64,000 nucleotides of DNA from contig DAITMF010000008.1 of the NCBI GenBank assembly GCA_036835325.1, forward strand, positions 16,074-80,073. Reading direction: 5' to 3'. The stretch is from CAMCHP01 sp036835325. GTDB lineage: Bacteria; Bacteroidota; Bacteroidia; Flavobacteriales_D; Sanyastnellaceae. A program made the translations under genes and the position numbers. Shown piece by piece: positions 19,116-28,301 of this stretch (position 1 is the stretch's first letter; each line of letters starts with the position of its first letter). The notes under the pieces were generated by a model. The model saw only the letters and a list, made by a program, of their open reading frames with translations. It was not told the origin of the DNA and searched no databases.

Positions 19116-19465
19116 AGAAAATGTACCACCTCAGTTCGTGCTCAACCTGCGCAAAAATCATCAAAGCCACCGATACCGAAGCCCATGGCGTTCAATTGCA
19201 AGACATCAAAACCGAAAAGATTACACCGGCACAACTCGACGAGATGAAAGCCCTTGCAGGATCGTATGAAGCGCTCTTCTCACGTCGATCTATGAAGTAC
19301 AAGTCGATGGGCTTGGCCAACCAAACCTTGGCTGAAGCTGACTACCGTAGGTTGATTCTCGAAGAATACACCTTCTTAAAGCGACCCGTATCAATCGTTG
19401 GGAAGGCCATTTTCGTGGGCAACGCTGCTTCTGCAACATCCGCTTTGGCCGAAGCGCTGAAATGA
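19112..19465 (+). CDS. ArsC/Spx-family thioredoxin-fold protein
   Basis: 117 residues. The N-terminus MYHLSSCSTCAKI contains a CxxC where classical ArsC has a single catalytic cysteine, which is more like the Spx/MgsR/YffB side of the family. FSRRSMKYKSMG and FLKRPV are the conserved substrate-side motifs (the arginine of KRPV is typical). It could be a reductase or a redox-responsive partner; arsenate reduction is not supported by any neighbouring ars gene. It overlaps uridine kinase and the next gene by four bases on each side (ATGA), so all three are translationally coupled. Confidence 0.85.
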   Translation: MKKMYHLSSCSTCAKIIKATDTEAHGVQLQDIKTEKITPAQLDEMKALAGSYEALFSRRSMKYKSMGLANQTLAEADYRRLILEEYTFLKRPVSIVGKAIFVGNAASATSALAEALK

Positions 19466-20364
19466 GACAGGGCGCCCTGATTGCACATTCAGCGCTTCTA
19501 ACCGTAGCATTGATTTATGGGGCCAATTACCTCATTGCAAAGGGATTGATGCCCGGATTGATTGGCCCATCGGGCTTCATTGTTTTGCGGGCAATCGGCG
19601 CGGTTATTTTATTTTGGGCGGTTTACGCTGCACGTTTCGAGCTTATACGCCGAGAAGACCTCCTGCGCTTGGCCCTGTGCGGATTGTTTGGCGTTACCTC
19701 AAACCAGTTGATGTTTTTCAACGGATTGAGCATGACTTCTCCGGTCAATGCCTCCATTATCATGACCAGCAACCCGATTCTGGTGTTGGTGGTTTCGTCG
19801 GTGTTGCTGAAAACGGCCATCACCGCACGCAAGGTGTTGGGCATCGCTTTGGGCGCAGCCGGCGCGTTGATTTTGCTCTACCTCAGTGCGGGCAGCTTCA
19901 ACACCCACATTTCATGGCAAGGCGACTTGCTGATCTTGGGCAACGCAATTTCGTACGGCATTTACCTGGTGTTGGTTAAGCCCTTGATGATGAAGTACCG
20001 GCCTACCACGGTGATCGCGTGGGTGTTTTTGTTTGGTGCACTCTTCGTACTGCCCGTAGGATGGTCGCAGGTTCAGGCCATTGATTTTTCTTCATTCACC
20101 CCGAGCAACTACTGGGCGGTTGCTTATGTGATTATCGGCACCACATTTTTGGCATATCTGCTCAACAGCTTTGCACTCACCCGGGTGATGCCGACCGTGG
20201 TGAGCATGTACATTTACTTGCAGCCCCTTTTTGCAGGTTTGTTCGCCTACGTGTATGCGCGCTACGGCGGCGAAGATTTCACGGGCGACCTCACTTTGGG
20301 ACGCCTGCTCTGTGCGGCCCTGATCTTCACCGGAGTGTACTTGGTGAGCAGCGCACGGAGTTGA
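19462..20364 (+). CDS. EamA/DMT-family transporter
   Basis: 300 residues with ten hydrophobic helices arranged as two EamA halves (about 8-140 and 150-297), normal for the drug/metabolite transporter superfamily. Typical phrases: LIYGANYLIAKGLMP in helix 1 and GTTFLAYLLNSFALTR in the second half. The family moves amino acids, nucleosides or other metabolites, and the substrate cannot be inferred from sequence. Coupled by ATGA overlap to the ArsC/Spx-like gene. Confidence 0.9.
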   Translation: MRQGALIAHSALLTVALIYGANYLIAKGLMPGLIGPSGFIVLRAIGAVILFWAVYAARFELIRREDLLRLALCGLFGVTSNQLMFFNGLSMTSPVNASIIMTSNPILVLVVSSVLLKTAITARKVLGIALGAAGALILLYLSAGSFNTHISWQGDLLILGNAISYGIYLVLVKPLMMKYRPTTVIAWVFLFGALFVLPVGWSQVQAIDFSSFTPSNYWAVAYVIIGTTFLAYLLNSFALTRVMPTVVSMYIYLQPLFAGLFAYVYARYGGEDFTGDLTLGRLLCAALIFTGVYLVSSARS

Positions 20365-20369
20365 TTTGC

Positions 20370-20377
20370 TACATTTG
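20370..20377 (+). promoter_or_regulatory. -7 element upstream of hydroxyanthranilate dioxygenase
   Basis: TACATTTG is a full TAnnTTTG match, 14 bases before the ATG. The intervening bases are A-rich (GAAAAAAAG-like), as in many Bacteroidota leaders that lack a Shine-Dalgarno sequence. Confidence 0.5.
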
Positions 20378-20391
20378 AAAAAAAGAACGCC

Positions 20392-20922
20392 ATGCCCATC
20401 CGTCGACCGTTTAATTTGAAGCAATGGATTGATGAAAACCGTGACTTGCTCAAGCCACCGGTGTCGAACAAGAACCTCTACGTTGAAAGCGGCGATTACA
20501 TTGTGATGATTGTCGGCGGTCCAAATGCCCGAAAAGACTACCACTACAACGAAACCGAAGAGCTGTTCTACCAACTCGAGGGCGAGATCAATGTGCGTAT
20601 TCAGGAAGACGGCAAGGCGGTTGACATTCCGTTGAAGGCAGGCGACATGTACCTGCACCCGGCTGGGGTTCCCCACTCGCCTGCGCGCAGTGAAGGCTCT
20701 ATCGGGTTGGTGATTGAATGCAAGCGCGGAGGTGGCGAAAAAGACGGCCTGCTTTGGTTCTGCGACGTGTGCAACACCAAACTGCACGAGACCTATTTTC
20801 CACTTTCAAACATTGAAAAAGATTTTTTACCACGGTTTCGCGAGTTCTACGGTTCGCTTGATTTGCGTACGTGCAAGAACTGCAGCCACGTGATGGAGGT
20901 TGACCCGCGCTTTGTTGATTAA
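20392..20922 (+). CDS. 3-hydroxyanthranilate 3,4-dioxygenase
   Basis: 176 residues, a cupin that opens the ring of 3-hydroxyanthranilate, yielding the precursor of quinolinate in the kynurenine route to NAD or of further tryptophan breakdown. The iron ligands are visible at H51, E57 and H95, with substrate arginines at R47 and R99. The bacterial-type second, rubredoxin-like iron site is also present: C124, C127 and C161, C164. Length matches the bacterial enzymes. No other kynurenine gene is in the window, so the pathway must be completed elsewhere. Confidence 0.97.
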   Translation: MPIRRPFNLKQWIDENRDLLKPPVSNKNLYVESGDYIVMIVGGPNARKDYHYNETEELFYQLEGEINVRIQEDGKAVDIPLKAGDMYLHPAGVPHSPARSEGSIGLVIECKRGGGEKDGLLWFCDVCNTKLHETYFPLSNIEKDFLPRFREFYGSLDLRTCKNCSHVMEVDPRFVD

Positions 20923-20986
20923 GAGCGGCTTCTGCAACCAAAGCGGGTGATTCGCAGTCTTTCACGCAGAACCAAAACACTGCGCC

Positions 20987-22921
20987 ATGCGATCACTTTA
21001 CCTTCTTGTACTCTCTCTTTTTTCTTTGGGGATGTATGCCCAAGAGTGTCTACCTACCTCATTTGTGCTTTCAACCAGCATTGAAAACAATGGCACACTC
21101 TTTATGGAGTGGACGTTGAGCGAAGCAGGCGGCCAGTCTATTTCTGCCGGCGGAAACCTCTTCAATGCAGAAGTGAGTTCAGTACCCTTTAGTGGTTGTC
21201 TCTTTCCCGGATGTTATCAATTGGTCGCTGTAGCGGATGGGATGATTCCTCCCATCTCGACCTTTTTGTCGGTAGAAGTGTCGAACGGATTTGTGAACGA
21301 ATACGACTATACGGTTGTTGGCAACACGTACACTGTTGATTTCTGCGTGGTCGAGAACAGCGATTGTGTTTTGGATGTAACGGTTGCTGAGAGTCCTGAT
21401 TGCAATGTGATCAATCTTGTCGCCAACAACTTCAACCCCAATGCTCAGCTTACCTGGATTGTAAACGGCCAACCGGTAGTAGCTTCTGTGGGCTTGAGCT
21501 ACGAAGCTACAGAGCCCGGTGACTACGAAATTTGTGTGGGGTATGAGACTCCTGATTGCCCCGAAGGTGTGTTTTGGTGCGAAACATTCACCGTTACTTC
21601 CGGCTGCATTGAAGGCATCGACTGTGGGTTGTCACTGGCAACACAACAGGCCGATTGTGGCAACTTCAGTGTGGTGGCCACCGTGCCCAGCGGCTGGCAA
21701 AACGTTTCGTGGACACTCAACGGTGAGCCGCTTGACGGCTTGGTTTGGAATCAAGAGTTTGACTTGCCCGATGGCGAATACGTGATTTGTGCCAGTTTCG
21801 AATCACCTGCTTGCGGCTTCGTGAGCGAGTGCATCACGGTAGTGGTTGACTGCAACCCGAACCCATGTTTACTCGAATACACCTTAACTCAAACAGGTTG
21901 TGGCGAGTACACTGCTGAGGTAACCCAAGCACCCGAAGGCCTTGATGTGTATTTGTTTTGGTTGGGAGATGTGATTTTGGTCGAAGATGGCACAGCCACT
22001 TTCACCGTGGATGTAACCGAAGTCTACGAGGTGTGCTTGTTCATTGAATCTAATGAATGTCCTGATGGGGTTTTTGAATGCGTTGAGCAAGAGTTTTTCG
22101 GGTGCGAATGTCCTGACGCACTCAGCACAACGGTTGATGGCTGCGTAGGGCAGTTCGTATTGGATGGCATACTTGCCGGCCCGGGTGCTGAATTCTTTGT
22201 AAACGGCGTTTTCGTGGGCGACGACACCAACTGGGAGTTTGCGTACGACTTCCCGACCAATGGCGTGTACGAAGTGTGCGCCGTTTCGAACAACCCTGCA
22301 TGTGCGAATTTCCCCTTGTGCACCGAGGTTGAAATCACCGATTGCGTGAGCTGCACAGAAGTGTTCATTGAAGTAACAGCGAATCCGTCGGCCATTGAAG
22401 AGGCTTTGATTCTGCAGGCGCTCTTGGAAGGCATCGCCCTTGACACCGAAATCGAAGTGCTGTTTTTCGAACTTGAGGCCTCGCTGGGCATTGGTGTTTG
22501 CCTACCTGACGGTTGCTACGAACTCAATGCAGAGCTGCCCGGCATACCGTCGCTTGACATTGCGGTCACTGTGGGCGATGAAGTGGTACTTGAGCACAGC
22601 TTCTCACCTGCCAACCCGAACGTTTCACTTGAATTTGGCATCAATGACCCCGATTGTGGTTCGGGCATTGGCGAATACACCGCGACGAGCATTCGTGCGT
22701 ACCCTGTACCGGCTGCTCAAAACGTTACGCTCGAGTGGCCTTTCAACGGCCAAACAGCCATTGCTGTATACGACATGACCGGTCGTGTTGTTGTTGCACA
22801 ACAAACCGTTGTAAGCGGCCGTTTTGTGCTCGACGTGTCGGGCTTTGCGGATGGAGTGTACCTTGTGCAAGCGGCCGGTGAGTTTGGCCTATACAGCGGC
22901 AGGATTCAGGTTAGCCGTTGA
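20987..22921 (+). CDS. T9SS type A cargo protein with cysteine-rich Ig-like repeats
   Basis: 644 residues; signal peptide ends MYAQ (about 18). From about residue 125 to 455 there are four tandem modules of about 80-90 residues, each opening with a cysteine pair and carrying a YEICVGYE / YVICASFE / YEVCLFIE / YEVCAVSN strand followed by paired cysteines (for example CPEGVFWCE), an Ig/PKD-like disulfide-stabilised pattern. The C-terminus (about 565-644; YPVPAAQNVTLEW, YDMTGRVV, DGVYLVQA) is a type A sorting domain. Likely a cell-surface or released protein; binding role unknown. Confidence 0.85.
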   Translation: MRSLYLLVLSLFSLGMYAQECLPTSFVLSTSIENNGTLFMEWTLSEAGGQSISAGGNLFNAEVSSVPFSGCLFPGCYQLVAVADGMIPPISTFLSVEVSNGFVNEYDYTVVGNTYTVDFCVVENSDCVLDVTVAESPDCNVINLVANNFNPNAQLTWIVNGQPVVASVGLSYEATEPGDYEICVGYETPDCPEGVFWCETFTVTSGCIEGIDCGLSLATQQADCGNFSVVATVPSGWQNVSWTLNGEPLDGLVWNQEFDLPDGEYVICASFESPACGFVSECITVVVDCNPNPCLLEYTLTQTGCGEYTAEVTQAPEGLDVYLFWLGDVILVEDGTATFTVDVTEVYEVCLFIESNECPDGVFECVEQEFFGCECPDALSTTVDGCVGQFVLDGILAGPGAEFFVNGVFVGDDTNWEFAYDFPTNGVYEVCAVSNNPACANFPLCTEVEITDCVSCTEVFIEVTANPSAIEEALILQALLEGIALDTEIEVLFFELEASLGIGVCLPDGCYELNAELPGIPSLDIAVTVGDEVVLEHSFSPANPNVSLEFGINDPDCGSGIGEYTATSIRAYPVPAAQNVTLEWPFNGQTAIAVYDMTGRVVVAQQTVVSGRFVLDVSGFADGVYLVQAAGEFGLYSGRIQVSR

Positions 22922-22968
22922 GCGATTAATTCATAACTTCGCCGTTCAGCCCGAAAAGGACTGCGCAC

Positions 22969-25900
22969 ATGAATTTCCAACGCACCAACATCCTGACAGG
23001 ATGGGCCGTATGGCTCATCGCCACCATCGTATATTTGTTGACCATTGAGCCTACCGCAAGTTTTTGGGACTGTGGTGAGTTCATTGCGTCGGCCCACAAA
23101 CTTCAGGTAGGCCACCCGCCGGGTGCGCCTTTCTGGATGATGCTCGGACGCTTCTTTACCTTGATCTTCCCTGTAGGTTACGAGGCCCTAGCCGTTAACG
23201 TCATGAGCGCATTGGCCTCGTCGTTTACGATTTTGTTCTTGTATTGGAGCATTACCCACATGGCCCGAAAGTTTGTAGCCGAGGCTGAGACAACGCGCGG
23301 ACAGCTCATCGCCATCTTGGGTTCAGGCATCGTTGGGGCCTTGGCATACGCGTTCAGCGATTCATTCTGGTTTAGTGCAGTAGAAGCTGAGGTGTACGCC
23401 ATGTCATCGCTCTTCACAGCGATTGTGTTCTGGGGAATTCTCAAATGGGAGAGTGAAGAAACCGCAGGAAGCGGCCACGCTGTGCGCTGGATTCTGTTTA
23501 TCGCTTACATGATGGGCCTGTCAATCGGTGTACACCTTTTGAACCTCCTCGCGATACCGGCCATTGCCTTTGTTTACTATTTCAAGCGCCATAAGGTTTC
23601 TGTGAAAGGATTGCTCATCACGGGGGCGCTCTCAGTGGCCATTCTGGGCTTTATTCAATACGGCATCATTCAGGAGTTCATTCGCGTAGCCGCTCGTTTT
23701 GAGCTGTTTTTCGTGAACGACCTGGGCATGCGCTTCAACACCGGCGTCATCGTGTATGCGGTCATCGTGATTGCATTGATTGTTGCTTCGCTTTGGCTCT
23801 CGCACAAACGCAATTGGCCGGTTGTGAACCTCGTCACACTTGCTTTCACGTTTGTGTTGATTGGCTACTCAACCTTCGCCATGATTGTTATCCGTTCATC
23901 GGCCAACCCTCCAATGGATGAGAACAACCCTGAAAACCTGTTTACCCTCTTGTCGTACCTCAACCGTGAACAGTACGGTGATCGTCCGCTACTCACTGGG
24001 CAATACTGGAACACGCCAACAAACCTTGAAAAACCATACTTAGACGGTCGTCCGACCTACGTTAAGAGCTACAGCGTGTACGAAATTCGGGGTGTAAAGG
24101 AGACGCGACTCCGCAGTTTCCGTAACCGGTATACGGCTGAGGCCTACCTCTCATCCGCCGAAGGCAAAGTAGAACTGAGAGAAGAGTACGTTGACAGCGG
24201 TGAGCGCAGAAAAAGCGTACCCAACTACGACGACCGTTTTACCATGTTCTTCCCACGAATGTATTCTTCACAGGCCAACCATGTTGAAGAATACAAGCGC
24301 TGGAGCAACTACCACAACTACAACACAAGCCGTGTGTTTGACAGTCCGTTCGTTCCCGGCGTTCTCATGGATCGCGAAGAGTTTGCCTTCCACATTGAAA
24401 CGGCGGTTCTCACAGGTAACACTGACAAAGCCACGCTTGAACGCTCGTTGAACAAGTTGTTCGGGGCCTACAAAATCAAGGCATCAAGCATTTTCCAGGT
24501 GAAATCTGGCACAGAACTTGTGGTTTACAATGAGCGCAGTGGTCAATTTGACCAACTCGCACCGCTTGACAATGCGGAGATGCGCCGCGGCCTATCGCAA
24601 TACGTGGTTGACATTCTCGCTGAGCGCATCACCACCGGTAAAGATTTTGTTGATCGGATGGATCAAACGCAGCGCTCGCTTGAGCAGCAACTGCGCATGG
24701 CTACTATGCGCGCCAACAGCACACGGTCAGAAGCCGATTACGATGCCGCCTTGCGCATTCAAGGTGAACTTGACCGCTTACACGGAGAGATGGTGCCTAG
24801 CGCCGGCAACAACTGGCGCTACTTCACCGACTTTCAAGTTGGTTTTATGTACTGGCGCTACTTCATGTGGAACTTCGCAGGCAAGCAGAACGACGTTCAA
24901 GGCCACGGTGGTTTCCGCGACGGTAATTGGATCACCGGCATCGATGCGATTGACGCCGAGATGGTGGGCAGCCGCGCTGAACTCCCCGAAAGCGAGACCT
25001 CGAACAAAGCCCGTAACCACTTCTACCTCTTGCCCCTCTTGCTGGGTATGATTGGAATTGTTTTCCAGCTGCTTCGCGCTCCCCGCGACTTTATGGTAAC
25101 TGCGCTGCTCTTTATTATGACCGGCTTGGCCATTGTGGTGTACCTCAACCAAACGCCATACCAACCACGCGAACGCGACTACGCCTACGCCGGCTCGTTC
25201 TACGCCTTTGCGATTTGGATTGGCTTGGCCGTGTTTGCCCTCTACCACGCCGCACAAAAACTTACCTGGAAAGATGCAGGCGTCATTGCAGGTGCAACAC
25301 TCGGGGCAGGTGCTCTCTTTTACGTGGTTGAAAACCTCGCCGGTGGTCCACACGGATTCTCGTACAGCGTGCTGTTCATGGCCGCCGTTGCTTCGCTGGC
25401 TTTCGCCCTGATGTGCGGATTGAAGACGGCAGGTGTACCTGACGTCGTCAAGGCTGGGTTACCGCTTTTGCTTACCCTTGCCGTTCCTGTTTTAATGGCT
25501 TCGGAAGGATGGGATGACCACTCGCGTGCCAAGCGACGCACTGGTGTTGATTTCGCCATCAACTACCTCAACTCGCTTGAACAAAACGCCATTCTCTTCA
25601 CAAACGGCGATAACGACACCTTCCCGCTGTGGTACGCACAAGAGGTTGAAGGCATTCGCACCGACGTGCGCATTGTCAACCTCAGCCTACTCAACACCGA
25701 TTGGTACATTGACCAAATGACCCGCAAGGCCTATGAATCTGACCCGGTTCAGATCTATATGAACGAAGAGCAGTACACCCAAGGCACCCGCGATGTGGTG
25801 CTACTGGAGCAGCCAAAAGACGAAGCCAACCCCTACGTTGACCTCGATACGGCCATGCGCGTCTCGCTTGATGAAACAAAATTCATCGACTACGGAGATG

Positions 25901-26862
25901 GCAAAACATACCCCTACTTGCCTTCGCACAGCTTCCGCATTCCGATCGACTCAAACGCCGTGATGGCCAACAACGTCCTCAATCCGGAAGAAGCCGAAAT
26001 GATGGTCAACACCATTGAATGGACGGTGAGCGACCAGCGAGGTCGTCCGCGCCAATATGTAACCAAGAACCACTACATGGTATTGGAAATCTTGCGGAAC
26101 AACAACTGGACGCGCCCCATTTACTTCGCAGTGACCACCGGACCGGAGTCGTACATCGGCTTGTCGGATTACTTCCGACTTGAAGGTCTGGCTTACCGCT
26201 TGGTGCCCATCAAGTACCCAAAAAACCCCAACCCGAACGTATACGGAGGCTTCGCCACCGAAACCATGTACACGAACATCATGGATAAATTTGTGTGGGG
26301 CAACATGGATTACACCGAAGGCAACGGCGTTTACCTCGACGAGAACAACCGCCGCATGATCACCAACATTCGCCTGCAATTCTCTAACCTTGCCGACGAA
26401 CTTGTTGCCCAGGGCAAAGACGAAAAGGCGTTGAAGGTGCTGCAGAAATTGCTTGATGTCACCCCTGAAAAGAACGTTCCTTACGATCGTGTGCTGATGC
26501 CGGTGGCCGAGACCCTGATGTTGCTTGCGGCTACCGATACTTCACGAACGGCAAGCGAACCGCTTTCGGCTGAGCAAAAAGCTCAAGCGCTGGCCTCGGG
26601 CGAAGCGTTAACGCTGCGTTTGTTTGAGCTGTTTGAACAAGACATGTATTACTACTTGAGCCTTGAAGAGCGCTTTTTCAACCAAACGCTTGATGACCTA
26701 TCAATCTTGTACCAAGTCAACGGCAGATTGTTGCAGATTGTAGAACGTTACAATCCGAACAGCACCATCAGAGATGAAATGCGCGAGCGCTTGGAGGCCA
26801 TTGATAGCGCGATTGAAGCCAAAGAGCAAGCGCTGCGCGACTTGGGTTCAGTACGCTTCTGA
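22969..26862 (+). CDS. DUF2723 membrane protein, TMEM260-like glycosyltransferase family
   Basis: 1297 residues. The N-terminus has the DUF2723 signature: EPTASFWDCGEFIASAHKLQVGHPPGAP at about 27-55, with an acidic residue pair on the first periplasmic loop as in GT-C transferases. About twelve membrane helices follow in two blocks (1-320 and about 690-850). A soluble region (about 860-1170) contains NGDNDTFPLWYAQE, and the last part has a TPR-like helix pair (EKALKVLQKLLDVTP). The eukaryotic relative TMEM260 is a protein O-mannosyltransferase, so O-glycosylation of exported proteins is a reasonable inference, not proven here. Preceded by a -7-like TAACTTCG at 22934-22941. Confidence 0.88.
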   Translation: MNFQRTNILTGWAVWLIATIVYLLTIEPTASFWDCGEFIASAHKLQVGHPPGAPFWMMLGRFFTLIFPVGYEALAVNVMSALASSFTILFLYWSITHMARKFVAEAETTRGQLIAILGSGIVGALAYAFSDSFWFSAVEAEVYAMSSLFTAIVFWGILKWESEETAGSGHAVRWILFIAYMMGLSIGVHLLNLLAIPAIAFVYYFKRHKVSVKGLLITGALSVAILGFIQYGIIQEFIRVAARFELFFVNDLGMRFNTGVIVYAVIVIALIVASLWLSHKRNWPVVNLVTLAFTFVLIGYSTFAMIVIRSSANPPMDENNPENLFTLLSYLNREQYGDRPLLTGQYWNTPTNLEKPYLDGRPTYVKSYSVYEIRGVKETRLRSFRNRYTAEAYLSSAEGKVELREEYVDSGERRKSVPNYDDRFTMFFPRMYSSQANHVEEYKRWSNYHNYNTSRVFDSPFVPGVLMDREEFAFHIETAVLTGNTDKATLERSLNKLFGAYKIKASSIFQVKSGTELVVYNERSGQFDQLAPLDNAEMRRGLSQYVVDILAERITTGKDFVDRMDQTQRSLEQQLRMATMRANSTRSEADYDAALRIQGELDRLHGEMVPSAGNNWRYFTDFQVGFMYWRYFMWNFAGKQNDVQGHGGFRDGNWITGIDAIDAEMVGSRAELPESETSNKARNHFYLLPLLLGMIGIVFQLLRAPRDFMVTALLFIMTGLAIVVYLNQTPYQPRERDYAYAGSFYAFAIWIGLAVFALYHAAQKLTWKDAGVIAGATLGAGALFYVVENLAGGPHGFSYSVLFMAAVASLAFALMCGLKTAGVPDVVKAGLPLLLTLAVPVLMASEGWDDHSRAKRRTGVDFAINYLNSLEQNAILFTNGDNDTFPLWYAQEVEGIRTDVRIVNLSLLNTDWYIDQMTRKAYESDPVQIYMNEEQYTQGTRDVVLLEQPKDEANPYVDLDTAMRVSLDETKFIDYGDGKTYPYLPSHSFRIPIDSNAVMANNVLNPEEAEMMVNTIEWTVSDQRGRPRQYVTKNHYMVLEILRNNNWTRPIYFAVTTGPESYIGLSDYFRLEGLAYRLVPIKYPKNPNPNVYGGFATETMYTNIMDKFVWGNMDYTEGNGVYLDENNRRMITNIRLQFSNLADELVAQGKDEKALKVLQKLLDVTPEKNVPYDRVLMPVAETLMLLAATDTSRTASEPLSAEQKAQALASGEALTLRLFELFEQDMYYYLSLEERFFNQTLDDLSILYQVNGRLLQIVERYNPNSTIRDEMRERLEAIDSAIEAKEQALRDLGSVRF

Positions 26863-27021
26863 GGGCGATTCTGATTCGTCGATTGAAAACACCTCGCGAT
26901 AGCTCCGAGGGAAACGTGCATTGTTGCGTGTTTTCTTGAAGTACTTCGACCAAAGCGGACCGCTGAAATCGTAGAGGTTTTCAGCAGCACCCGCATTGTC
27001 TTGTTGCCTGTTCTTTTTCAT
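26848..27021 (-). CDS. Possible 57-residue basic protein
   Basis: An intact 58-codon ORF from ATG to TGA, converging on the DUF2723 gene and overlapping its last 15 bases. The product begins MKKNRQQDN, has an aromatic, basic centre (NLYDFSGPLWSKYFKKTR) and an acidic serine-rich tail. The residue mix (W, Y and F spaced among K/R) looks like a real protein rather than out-of-frame sequence, and the ORF fills a 323-base gap between annotated genes. I recognise no family, and no clear promoter is seen. Confidence 0.45.
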   Translation of the reverse strand: MKKNRQQDNAGAAENLYDFSGPLWSKYFKKTRNNARFPRSYREVFSIDESESPSEAY

Positions 27022-27185
27022 GGTGTGCCTTTAGTGAATGACGCCAACCGGCTTACGAGGGTTGCATGTCCTTGTCGGGGCTATCTTACAGCAATTCAAC
27101 ACGGTGACTGACACAGCAATGCCCTGCTTTTCGGAACTTCACGGGTTCAGAAGCGTACCACCAATAAACCTTATCCCGCAGCATT
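27022..27185. other. Intergenic region between the small ORF and the FIST gene
   Basis: 164 bases with divergent genes on both sides. I find no -7 element of good quality, hairpin or ORF of note. Confidence 0.4.
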
Positions 27186-28301
27186 GTGGAAGCTAAACAG
27201 TACATCCTCCCTCCGTTTACAACCTCATCAACCGGTGAAATCGCCCCCCACGGCGTATCGTTTGCCTTGGTATTCGGGTCGGTTGAACGGCTCAGCGACC
27301 AATTTCTAATCACCTCGTTGCTCGACTGCTTTGAAGACATTCCGTTGGTGTTCGTGTCAACTGCCGGCGAAATCGCCGGGGCAGAGGTGCTTAGTGGCAG
27401 TGTGGTGGTAAACACCATTGGCTTTGAACACACGCAGGTTTTGCCATTCAGTGAATCGCTTGCGAACCCCGGAGACAGTTCCCATGCCGGTCAACGCTTA
27501 GCCGCGCAAATCCCGGCCGACGGGCTTCGGCACATTCTTGTGTTTTCAGACGGTGTTGGCGTGAATGGCGATTACTTTCTCGAAGGCCTCCGCAACGGCT
27601 TGCCCCATGATGTCATCGTTTCAGGCGGCCTTGCCGGAGACAACGGCCGCTTCACCGAAACCCTCGTCGGACTGAACGAGCCGCCCCAACCGGGCCGCAT
27701 TGCCGCCCTGGCCTTCTACGGCGATCGACTTCACGTGCACCAAGGCATTGGAGGAGGGTGGCACCCCTTCGGCCCATTGCGGCAGGTCACCCGATCGGCT
27801 GAAAACATACTCTACGAACTCGATGGCACACCCGCCCTCGACCTTTACAAATCGTACCTCGGACGGATGGCCGACGAACTGCCATCTTCTGCCCTTCGTT
27901 TTCCCTTGCTCGTGAAGCTTCCTGGCGGACAAGAAGTGGTTCGAACCATCCTCAGCATTGACAACGCAGCCCGATCAATGACCTTCGCCGGAAACCTCCC
28001 CGAAGGCAGTGCAGTGCAGTTCATGATGGGTGCAACAAGTCGCCTTGTTGAGGGCGCTGCGCTCGCTGCCGAAGGCGCAAGCACCGGAAATTACCCCTTC
28101 GTACTGCTCGTAAGCTGTGTCGGACGGCGCATCGTGCTGGGAAATCAAGTCCACCTGGAAGTCGACGCGGTACGCAGCCAATTCAGAGAGCGATCTGTTT
28201 TTGGCGGGTATTATTCAAATGGCGAAATTGCTGCCGAAACCGGACAAGCCTGTGCCTTGCACAACCAAACCATGACCATCGTAGCTTACAGCGAAACGTG
28301 A
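27186..28301 (+). CDS. FIST-domain sensor protein
   Basis: 371 residues, GTG start. FIST_N (about 15-200) and FIST_C (about 210-350) are recognisable from FVSTAGEIAG, HILVFSDGVGVNGDYFLEGL, VSGGLAGDNGRF, GVGGGW-like GIGGGWHPFGP, and ELDGTPALDLYKSYLG. FIST proteins are thought to bind small ligands such as amino acids and to feed signal-transduction proteins. The stop codon directly abuts the start of a hybrid histidine kinase (zero gap), so the two are very probably partners. No membrane segment, so it is cytoplasmic. Confidence 0.93.
   Translation: MEAKQYILPPFTTSSTGEIAPHGVSFALVFGSVERLSDQFLITSLLDCFEDIPLVFVSTAGEIAGAEVLSGSVVVNTIGFEHTQVLPFSESLANPGDSSHAGQRLAAQIPADGLRHILVFSDGVGVNGDYFLEGLRNGLPHDVIVSGGLAGDNGRFTETLVGLNEPPQPGRIAALAFYGDRLHVHQGIGGGWHPFGPLRQVTRSAENILYELDGTPALDLYKSYLGRMADELPSSALRFPLLVKLPGGQEVVRTILSIDNAARSMTFAGNLPEGSAVQFMMGATSRLVEGAALAAEGASTGNYPFVLLVSCVGRRIVLGNQVHLEVDAVRSQFRERSVFGGYYSNGEIAAETGQACALHNQTMTIVAYSET

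Noticed and set aside
19112..19465. Arsenic-resistance gene
   Set aside because: The ArsC/Spx-like protein has a CxxC and no ars neighbours (arsR, arsB/acr3), so arsenate reduction is unsupported.
20092..20787. A 231-residue minus-strand ORF across the EamA and dioxygenase genes
   Set aside because: It lies antisense to two clearly identified proteins, has no recognisable domain, and its histidine/valine-rich composition is typical of antisense reading in this genome.
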